Shown piece after piece: positions 57,924-64,000 of a stretch of 64,000 nucleotides of DNA. The translations under genes and the position numbers were made by a program. The number at the start of each line of letters is the position of its first letter. Position 1 is the stretch's first letter. Origin of the DNA: Clostridia bacterium (lineage in GTDB: Bacteria; Bacillota; Clostridia; Christensenellales; Aristaeellaceae); NCBI GenBank assembly GCA_900769875.1, contig CAAGII010000040.1, positions 1 to 64,000 of the forward strand, in the 5' to 3' direction. The notes beneath the pieces are model-generated. The model was not told the DNA's origin. It ran no database searches and worked only from the letters and a program-made list of their open reading frames with translations.

Positions 57924-59282
57924 TCAGTGGATCACAACCCGCAGCGTTCCGGGCATGATCTCCACGCTGTACTGGTTTTCAGGCGCGTTCTCAATGGTAT
58001 ACTGGATTTCAAGCTCATACTCGCCGGCCTCCAGTCCCGCCAGATCGCATGTCAGGGAGATGGCGGACGCATCCAGCTGATCCACCCAGAGCATCGGCCC
58101 GGAAACCACCACCGTCACATCGGTAATTTCGATCTGGCCCGTTTTGTTGTCAGGGCAGCCCACGGGCTTGACTGTCAGATGCTCAAAGGTCTTTTCGTGG
58201 ATGACCGCGTCGATCACGGCTTCCACACGGACGCTCTCGGGGGTCAGCACCACCACGCTCTCGGGCTTTTTGAGCGCAATGGTGTCCGCCCTGGACTCCG
58301 CGCAGCCATCAATGCTCAGCGTTTCGTCGCAGAACACCTCGCTGAGCAGCTCCAGATCCCTCTGATATCCGGCCACAAGCACCTGCGCGGGAGTCGTAAC
58401 GACCTCCTTGAGCGCATAGCCCTCCCTCGGCTCGCCGCTGCACGATACCGCGACGGGCAGACTGCGGGTGCTGTACACATGATAGCTGAGGATCACGCTG
58501 TCCACCGGGCGGATGCTGTTTTCCTTGGTCACCTCCAGCGAGCTGATGAGCGGCTTGCCCGCATCATCCAGCAGCTCGTTGCCATTGGCGTCGCACAGGC
58601 GGATGGAAAGCGTCCTGCTGTCCGCGCCCTGTGTCTCCTCATGGATGCCCGACTGGTCAAAGGCTACGCAGACGTTGGCCACGCGCTCCACCCTGGACTT
58701 GGCGCCGCTGACCTGCACGGTTTCAGGGTTCCAGAGGATATCGGTCACATACAGCCCGTCCGCCAGCTCGCCCTCCTTCACGGGCTTCACCGGCACGATG
58801 CGCTTGATGTAGTCCTCCACCACCAGCTCCACGGTGCGCGGGCTGATATCGACGACATTCTCCGCCTGATTGGTGGCGGTAATCTGCACCTGATAGGTGC
58901 CGGGCGCGGTGATCTCGGCGAGGGCGCGCGTATCGAGCCTCAGCTTGTAATTGCTGGCAAGCGCCGACTGATACTGCGTCTGCGGCACATTCACGCGCAG
59001 GGAAACCTTGTCCAGCTGCGACTGCACGTCGTTGGTCACAATCAGATAGCGGCTTTTGAGCGTGGAGAGGCTGTCAATATCCACCTTGACGTTGGTGAAA
59101 TCCCTGACGCGGCTGAGCGTCTCATCCTGCGCCATGACAAACGCCCACACGCACAGGGCGAGCACAAGCGACAGAAGCTTGGTGGGCCAGTCCCTGAGCA
59201 TGAACTTGCCAAGTGCCACGGCAATCTGTCCGACCTGCGACGGTTCCTTCCTGGGGGGCTGCGGATTGTTCACGTTGCTCAT
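57924..59282 (-). CDS. cdaR: YbbR-domain protein CdaR, regulator of diadenylate cyclase
   Basis: A 452-residue protein with one N-terminal membrane helix (WPTKLLSLVLALCVWAFVMA, about 33-53) and an outside part made of about four YbbR repeats; telltale stretches are RDFTNVKVDIDSL, VQVSGAKSRVERV and VVVSGPMLWVDQL. CdaR binds and modulates CdaA. Its ATG overlaps the cdaA stop by 4 bp and has AAAGGAGG. The glmM gene that often completes this operon is not here. Confidence 0.93.
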   Translation of the reverse strand: MSNVNNPQPPRKEPSQVGQIAVALGKFMLRDWPTKLLSLVLALCVWAFVMAQDETLSRVRDFTNVKVDIDSLSTLKSRYLIVTNDVQSQLDKVSLRVNVPQTQYQSALASNYKLRLDTRALAEITAPGTYQVQITATNQAENVVDISPRTVELVVEDYIKRIVPVKPVKEGELADGLYVTDILWNPETVQVSGAKSRVERVANVCVAFDQSGIHEETQGADSRTLSIRLCDANGNELLDDAGKPLISSLEVTKENSIRPVDSVILSYHVYSTRSLPVAVSCSGEPREGYALKEVVTTPAQVLVAGYQRDLELLSEVFCDETLSIDGCAESRADTIALKKPESVVVLTPESVRVEAVIDAVIHEKTFEHLTVKPVGCPDNKTGQIEITDVTVVVSGPMLWVDQLDASAISLTCDLAGLEAGEYELEIQYTIENAPENQYSVEIMPGTLRVVIH

Positions 59283-60148
59283 TTCGCCGCCTCCTTTCCT
59301 TTGCGGGTCACGCGCTGCAGCAGCTGGGAAAGCTGCGAGGGCGTTTCTTCATAGAGCCCGCTCAGGATATCGCGCAGCGCCTTCGCGTCGAGGTGGCGGG
59401 TGATGCGCCCCTCCTTTGCCATGGAAATGATGCCTGTCTCCTCCGACACGATCAGCACCACGCTGTCGGTGGTCTCGCTCACGCCGATGGCGGCACGGTG
59501 TCTGGTGCCCAGCTCGCGGCTGACCGACAGGCTTTCGGTCAGCGTGAGAATGCATGCGCCCGCCACCACGCGCGTGCCGCGGATGATAACCGCGCCGTCA
59601 TGCAGAGGGGTATTGGGTTCAAAGATATTCTCCAGCAGCGGCGCGGAGATGCGCGCGTCAATCTCCGTGCCGGTTTCAATAATGTCCTTCAATCCGGTCT
59701 GGCGCTCAAACACAATCAGCGCGCCCACACGGCGGCGGCTCAGGTTGGTCAGACACTGGATGATCTCGCTGATGATCCTCTCCCGCTCGTCCGCGTCCTT
59801 CCCGCCGTTCTCATGGTGCAGAAGCTTGCCGCGTCCCATCTGCTCCAGCGCCTTGCGAAGCTCCGGCTGGAAGAGCACCACCAGCACCACCGTGCCGTAG
59901 GTCAGCACCTGCCGAAGCAGCCACCGCAGCGCGTTGAAGCCCAGCACCATGGATACGCCCGTAGCGACCAGCAGCACCACAAGGCCCTTCATCACCGCGC
60001 TGCCGCGCGTCTGGCGGGTCAGCACGATCAGCTCGTAGATAATGACCGCCACAATCAGGATATCAATACAGTCAACCAGTTGAATACGGTCCGTCAATGC
60101 GTAAAGCGCATTTCCAAGCACTTCTTGATTCAGCAGGTTCAATCGCAT
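59279..60148 (-). CDS. cdaA: Diadenylate cyclase CdaA
   Basis: A 289-residue cyclase making c-di-AMP from two ATP. Three membrane helices lie within about residues 25-100. The DAC domain has the DGAVIIRG motif (about 181) and GTRHRAAIG (about 215), both needed for catalysis, plus VVLIVSEETGIIS. c-di-AMP controls potassium and osmotic balance. Translation is coupled to cdaR by a 4-bp overlap. A TATAAT on the minus strand lies about 30 bp upstream. Confidence 0.96.
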   Translation of the reverse strand: MRLNLLNQEVLGNALYALTDRIQLVDCIDILIVAVIIYELIVLTRQTRGSAVMKGLVVLLVATGVSMVLGFNALRWLLRQVLTYGTVVLVVLFQPELRKALEQMGRGKLLHHENGGKDADERERIISEIIQCLTNLSRRRVGALIVFERQTGLKDIIETGTEIDARISAPLLENIFEPNTPLHDGAVIIRGTRVVAGACILTLTESLSVSRELGTRHRAAIGVSETTDSVVLIVSEETGIISMAKEGRITRHLDAKALRDILSGLYEETPSQLSQLLQRVTRKGKEAAK

Positions 60149-60176
60149 GACCTCGCTTCCGTATCGATTCCACTCT

Positions 60177-60205
60177 ATTATACACGATAGACGCGGAATT
60201 GTTGA
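60177..60205 (-). promoter_or_regulatory. Promoter of the cdaA operon
   Basis: TATAAT (complement of 60177-60182) is preceded, after 17 bp, by TCAACA, a 4/6 match to the -35. No other promoter is seen in the 100-bp gap. Confidence 0.65.
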
Positions 60206-60250
60206 GCCTCTGTATGAAATTTCATCTGAAATTTGCGTGAAAGGATCGTA

Positions 60251-61267
60251 TCAAACGCCGGGCAGCGCGGGGCAGAGAACGTCCGGCAGCTCCAGCGCCG
60301 ACGCGGCACGCAGCTCGCACCCGTCCTGAGAGAAGCGTCCGTCCTCATCCAGCAGGCAGCTCAGTATGCCCGCCGCGCGCCCTGCCGCGGTATCCAGCGG
60401 ACGGTCGCCGATCATCACAGCCTCCGCGGGGCAGATCGCGTGGCGACGCAGCAAATGGAGGCAGCTGTCCGGCGCGGGCTTGCGCGCAAAGCCGTCCTCC
60501 GATGTGACGGCGTCGGTGAAGTAGCGCATGAGTCCGGCCTTTTCCAGCATGTCGAGTGCGGAACGATCCCGGTGCGTCACCAGATAGTGCCTGCCGCCCA
60601 TGGCCGAAAGCCGCGCAAGCGCCTGCGGAATACCCCGCACCGGCTGCAGGGCGGATGCGTCCATCAGCGCGTTTTCACGCCGCCACGCCGCCTCCAGCTC
60701 ATCGCGCTTCACGCCGCCCGAGCGTGCCACCTCGCTGATCGCGTCCGCAAGGCAGCCCTTGAGCAGGTCAAGCGCGCGAGCGGTGGTCACGTTCACGCCA
60801 AGGCTCGCCGCAGCACGCACCAGCGTGCGGCTCATCGCGGGATAGGTATCCATCAGCGTACCGTCAAAGTCCCAAAAAAAGTGCCGAAGCGGCGGCTCAT
60901 TGAGCGCCAGCGCGCGTGCCACCGGCTCATCAGCCGGGCAGAAGGGCAGCGCAAGCATGGCGCGCGGCGATACAAAGCGCGCCTCCTCATGCTCGGTCAG
61001 CACAGGCTCGCCCTCCGTGCGGCATGAGAGGAACGTAAAGCGAATGCCCTCCTCCTCCCGCTCGCATACGGGTCGAACGCCGGTGACGGGCAGGTGCAGC
61101 TCCTCCATCAGCTCACGCTCAAGGCAGGCGCATGCCGTCTCGTTTTGCTCGCGCTTACCGCCGGGAAATTCCCACAGGTGCGCGTTCCTGCGACCTTCGC
61201 CGCGCTTGCAGACGAGAATGCTGCCGTCCGCGCGGCGGATGATGCCTGCCGATACCTCAAGCTTCAT
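60251..61267 (-). CDS. Fusion of a MutT-like Nudix hydrolase and a HAD phosphatase
   Basis: A 338-residue two-domain protein. Residues 1-130 are a Nudix enzyme of the 8-oxo-dGTP/CTP type with the box GGKREQNETACACLERELMEEL. Residues 137-338 are a HAD phosphatase with DFDGTLMDTYPAM, the threonine in YLVTHRDRS, and KPAPDSCLHLL followed by MIGDRPLDTAAGRAAG. A fused enzyme could hydrolyse a nucleoside triphosphate to the monophosphate and then dephosphorylate it. The ATG at 61267 overlaps the MATE gene by 11 bp and follows AAAGG. Confidence 0.9.
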   Translation of the reverse strand: MKLEVSAGIIRRADGSILVCKRGEGRRNAHLWEFPGGKREQNETACACLERELMEELHLPVTGVRPVCEREEEGIRFTFLSCRTEGEPVLTEHEEARFVSPRAMLALPFCPADEPVARALALNEPPLRHFFWDFDGTLMDTYPAMSRTLVRAAASLGVNVTTARALDLLKGCLADAISEVARSGGVKRDELEAAWRRENALMDASALQPVRGIPQALARLSAMGGRHYLVTHRDRSALDMLEKAGLMRYFTDAVTSEDGFARKPAPDSCLHLLRRHAICPAEAVMIGDRPLDTAAGRAAGILSCLLDEDGRFSQDGCELRAASALELPDVLCPALPGV

Positions 61268-62657
61268 GCGGTTCGTCCACCTTTCTGTCCGGCATTGCCT
61301 TGAGCTGCCTGAGAATGCCGCTGACAATCCACACGGTGACCGCGAAGGTGGCGGCGTCCGCCGCGGGCTGCGCAAGCTGCAGACCCACAAGCCCCAGCAG
61401 GCGCGGGAGCGTGAGCAGCATCGGCGCAAGGAAGATGCCCTGACGCGCGCTGGCAATCAGCGTTGCGCGCACGCCAAAGCCGATGGACTGCGTGAACATA
61501 TTGCTCATCACGATGTAGCCCCAGAGCGGTATGGTACAAAGCTGCAGCCTGAGCGCCGTCACGCCGATGCGGATAACCTCCGCGTCACCGCGCCGGAAGG
61601 CTGCAACCACGGGCTCCGCCGCCAGCATGGCCCCGACGCCCAACACCAGCAGAATGCACGTGGACACCCTGACGCAGTACCAGTACGCTTCCCGCACGCG
61701 GCTGTAGCGTCCCGCGCCGTAGCAGAAGCTGCACACCGGCTGGAAGCCCTGCCCAAATCCAACCACCGTGGCATTGATGAACATCACGATGCGGCCCACA
61801 ATGGTCATGGCGGCGATCGCGGGATCGCCCCACGCGCCGGCGATATTGTTGAGCAGTGCGGTGGACACCGCCGCAATCCCCTGCCTGCCCATGGAGGGCA
61901 TGCCGTTGTAGAGAATGCGCCCATAGAGCCTAAGCGAGGGCCGGAAGCAGCGCAGCGTGACATGCAGCGTATCCCTGCGCAGATTGGTCATTGCCAGCAG
62001 AATGCAGAAGGATACCACCTGACTGACGGCGGTGGCAATGGCCGCCCCGGCTGTGCCAAGGCCGCAGCCGAAGATGAGGATGGGATCAAGCGCCATATTG
62101 AGCAGGCCGCCCGTGCCCACGCCGATCATGGCATAGAGCGCCAATCCCTGAAAGCGGAGGAGGTTATTCATCACCAGCGTGCCCATCATGAAGGGCGCGG
62201 CGTAGAACACATAGGACGCATACGCGCGGGCATGGGGCAGGATGGTATCCGTTGCGCCCAGCAGGCGGATGAGGGGCTCTGAAAAGACATTGCCAAGCAC
62301 CGCGATGACAAGCCCCGCCAAAATCGCCGTGATCACCGCGACGGACGCATACACGTTTGCCTCCTCCTGCCTCCCCGCACCAAGCAGACGGCTCATGTTC
62401 GCGCCGCTGCCCATGCCGATGGTGAAGGCAAGCGCTTGAATCATCGCCATCGCCGAAAAAAGCACGCCCACCGCGGCCGCAGCCGACGTGCCGTCGCCGC
62501 CCATGCTGATCTGCCCCACGAAGTAGGTATCCGCCATATTGTACACGCTCGTGATGAGCATGGAAACGATGGTCGGTACCGCAAGACGCGGAATCACGCG
62601 CCCGATGGGCTGATGGAGCATCATATCCGCGCGGGCGTTCCTGGCTGCATGTGACAC
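61257..62657 (-). CDS. MATE-family efflux transporter
   Basis: A 466-residue pump of the DinF/NorM superfamily with about 12 helices. It reads LAVPTIVSMLITSVYNMADTYFVGQ, then AFTIGMGSGANMSRLLGAG and, in the second half, FGQGFQPVCSFCYGAG, a typical MATE repeat. It differs clearly from the MATE protein encoded at 26189. The start is GTG at 62657, seven bases after GGGAGG. Its end overlaps the Nudix-HAD gene, so the pair is cotranslated. Confidence 0.9.
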   Translation of the reverse strand: MSHAARNARADMMLHQPIGRVIPRLAVPTIVSMLITSVYNMADTYFVGQISMGGDGTSAAAAVGVLFSAMAMIQALAFTIGMGSGANMSRLLGAGRQEEANVYASVAVITAILAGLVIAVLGNVFSEPLIRLLGATDTILPHARAYASYVFYAAPFMMGTLVMNNLLRFQGLALYAMIGVGTGGLLNMALDPILIFGCGLGTAGAAIATAVSQVVSFCILLAMTNLRRDTLHVTLRCFRPSLRLYGRILYNGMPSMGRQGIAAVSTALLNNIAGAWGDPAIAAMTIVGRIVMFINATVVGFGQGFQPVCSFCYGAGRYSRVREAYWYCVRVSTCILLVLGVGAMLAAEPVVAAFRRGDAEVIRIGVTALRLQLCTIPLWGYIVMSNMFTQSIGFGVRATLIASARQGIFLAPMLLTLPRLLGLVGLQLAQPAADAATFAVTVWIVSGILRQLKAMPDRKVDEPHEA

Positions 62658-62725
62658 GCTGTATCCTCCCAAAAATATCTTGAGCTGCCGACCATCGCAG
62701 GACGCAGCATGGTCAGACAGACGTT

Positions 62726-62785
62726 GGTTTGTTTCGACAAACCGTACCGAAATCCTGCCGCGTTCGCGCCCTTTGCAGGATTTCG
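62726..62785 (+). promoter_or_regulatory. Two tandem perfect hairpins before the RsmB-like gene
   Basis: GGTTTGT-TTCG-ACAAACC (62726-62743) has a UUCG tetraloop. CGAAATCCTGC (62748-62758) and GCAGGATTTCG (62775-62785) form an 11-bp stem with a 16-base loop. They lie between divergent genes, about 50 bp before the methylase start, and have no T tract. Confidence 0.6.
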
Positions 62786-62836
62786 CGTAACAGGCGGCGA
62801 ATCAAGCCAGCATGCCAGAAAGGAGGAGGAAGGCGC

Positions 62837-63742
62837 ATGCTTCCTGTTGTTCCGCCCCTGATGCTTACGCAGCTCAATGGCCAGTACGGCGAAGAAATGA
62901 CGAAGGAGATCGTCGAAGGCTTCCGCCACACGCGCCCCGTGACGCTGCGCGTCAACCGGCTGCGTGCCTCGCGCGAGGAGGTAACGCGCGCCCTTGCGGA
63001 GGCGGATATCCGTTTCGAGCCGGTTTCGTGGTACGAGGACGCGCTGGTGCTGCCGGATGCGCATGCCGAGGCGGTGCGTTCGCTCCCGCTCTATGAACGC
63101 GGCAGTATCTATCTGCAGAGCCTTTCCGCCATGGTGCCTCCGCTGGTGCTGCAGCCCCGGCCCGACGAAACGATTCTGGACATGGCGGCAGCGCCCGGCG
63201 GCAAGACCACCCAGATGGCTGCCATGACGGGCGGCAGGGCGCAGATCACCGCCTGCGAAAAAAACAAAATCCGCGCCGACCGATTGCAATTCAATCTGGA
63301 CCGGCAGGGCGCAAGGCGCTGCACCGTGATGAACACGGACGCAAGGCAGCTCGACCCGCTGTTCTCCTTCGACCGTATCCTGCTGGACGCGCCCTGCACC
63401 GGCAGCGGCACGCTCCTTTTGACCGGGAACGAGGAACAGCGGCGCATGGACGAAAGCTGGATCAAAAAAATCACCGCCACGCAGTTTGCCATGCTGACCA
63501 AGGCCTCGCAGCTGCTCAGGCGTGGCCACGAAATGGTCTATTCCACCTGCTCCATCATGGAGCAGGAGAATGAAGCGATGGTGGAGCGCGCCGTGCGGCA
63601 GCTGGGGCTGGAGCTTCTCCCCATTGACGGCGCTCTGCGCGACAGTCTCCCCTGCCTGCCCTCTCGCCTGCCCGAGACGCTTTGCATCAGACCCACAGCG
63701 CTGTACGAGGGCTTCTTCGTGGCAAGGCTGCGCAAAAAATAG
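62837..63742 (+). CDS. RsmB/NOP-type RNA (cytosine-5-) methyltransferase
   Basis: A 301-residue m5C methylase. The cofactor loop is ILDMAAAPGGKTTQMAA (about 115-131), the active cysteines lie in DAPCTGSGTLLL and YSTCSIMEQEN, and the N-terminus reads RPVTLRVNRLRASREEV. It lacks both the NusB-like head of RsmB and the tail of RsmF, so it is the short form seen in archaea and some Firmicutes, whose target may be tRNA or rRNA. The ATG at 62837 follows AGGAGGAGG. Confidence 0.9.
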   Translation: MLPVVPPLMLTQLNGQYGEEMTKEIVEGFRHTRPVTLRVNRLRASREEVTRALAEADIRFEPVSWYEDALVLPDAHAEAVRSLPLYERGSIYLQSLSAMVPPLVLQPRPDETILDMAAAPGGKTTQMAAMTGGRAQITACEKNKIRADRLQFNLDRQGARRCTVMNTDARQLDPLFSFDRILLDAPCTGSGTLLLTGNEEQRRMDESWIKKITATQFAMLTKASQLLRRGHEMVYSTCSIMEQENEAMVERAVRQLGLELLPIDGALRDSLPCLPSRLPETLCIRPTALYEGFFVARLRKK

Positions 63743-63758
63743 CCGTTCCAAATCAAAG

Positions 63759-63800
63759 CCGCTCCCGGCGTCCTGCATGAAGGCGCCGGGAGCGGTTTTT
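63759..63800 (+). terminator. Terminator after the RsmB-like gene
   Basis: A perfect 12-bp inverted repeat, CCGCTCCCGGCG and CGCCGGGAGCGG, is followed by five T residues. Confidence 0.93.
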
Positions 63801-63847
63801 GATTGTTACAGACTGTCCGATTCGGTTTCTATTGCCGCCAGGCAGGA

Positions 63848-64000
63848 TTACTTGTCGCCGTCCTGCTGCAGCTCGTCCTTGGCCTGCTCGACCTCTTGCC
63901 TGGAGGGCAGCTCGCCCATGCCGCGGTTGGAGTCGATGATGCGATGCTCCTCGTCCTCATCCTCGTCATCCTCGTCCGCGTCGTCGTCCCTGTGACGGGC
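63848..64000 (-). CDS. C-terminal end of a protein with a highly acidic tail (partial)
   Basis: The last 50 codons of a minus-strand gene run off the window edge. They encode an aspartate/glutamate run (DDDADEDDEDEDEE) followed by IIDSNRGMGELPSRQEV and a lysine/glutamine-rich end, with a TAA stop at 63848-63850. The terminator at 63759-63800 lies beyond. The family cannot be told from this piece. Confidence 0.55.
   Translation of the reverse strand, partial: ARHRDDDADEDDEDEDEEHRIIDSNRGMGELPSRQEVEQAKDELQQDGDK

Noticed and set aside
1..64000. CRISPR arrays, tRNA or rRNA genes, insertion sequences and prophage
   Set aside because: I looked for regular repeats, cloverleaf signatures, transposase or integrase motifs and phage proteins by eye and found none; a subtle case could still be missed without software.

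Overview
The window reads as a piece of chromosome from a GC-rich, spore-forming member of the Bacillota (Clostridia). The direct signs are Spo0A and SpoVT, IreB, a valine T-box, the two-subunit iron-sulfur fumarase, PduL/AckA acetate formation, CdaA/CdaR and Shine-Dalgarno sites close to AAGGAGG. The exact order is an inference; a Christensenellales-like gut anaerobe would fit. I saw no tRNA, rRNA, insertion sequence, phage or CRISPR array, and the gene content looks like ordinary chromosome.

Layout. 0-7.8 kb (+): a UMF1-type transporter, a 1415-residue acyl-CoA dehydratase activase, AzlC/AzlD and a DinB-like protein. 7.8-18.5 kb (-): fumarase, RsmI/RsmH (two methylases of the same 16S rRNA base), FolC, ValS behind a T-box with a small membrane protein in between, L32/DUF177, and PduL-AckA. 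18.7-25.2 kb: TmcAL, a rhodanese lipoprotein, a serine hydrolase, and a two-component system followed by a secreted protein of unknown family. 25.2-34 kb: a second secreted protein, a MATE pump, a PRPP synthetase, a cassette of very small genes, IreB, Spo0A and SpoVT. 34-40 kb (-): Nudix/acetyltransferase genes, an amino-acid ABC importer and an aldo-keto reductase. 40-46.3 kb (+): a secreted protein, FtsK/SpoIIIE, a lipase-like protein and DUF436. 46.3-48 kb (-): an MBL-fold enzyme and a CofE-like ligase. 48.3-54.2 kb (+): YbaK, then an envelope operon (M1 peptidase, GT2-GtrA, NAGPA-type glycosidase, Lgt-like protein, DUF896, DUF1292). 54.3-62.7 kb (-): the remains of a trp operon, DegV, an RsmF-like methylase, CdaR/CdaA, a Nudix-HAD fusion and a second MATE protein. 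It ends with an RsmB-like methylase (+) and the tail of one more gene (-).

The most striking observations are three. First, a collapsed trp operon: the T-box antiterminator, terminator, RBS and first ~24 codons of trpE remain, joined to a trpE middle fragment and then in frame to the second half of trpA, and the leader has also lost its tRNA-reading Stem I. Second, a near-identical promoter/operator lies both before the response-regulator gene and before the secreted-protein gene downstream of it. Each copy has 11-bp-spaced repeats and an extended -10, and the distance to the -10 differs by exactly one helical turn (21 versus 32 bp), so the secreted protein is the likely regulated output. Third, an envelope operon contains an Lgt paralogue that lacks the catalytic histidine. 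Several structured leaders (before the PRPP synthetase, the RsmB-like gene and spo0A) are also worth testing.
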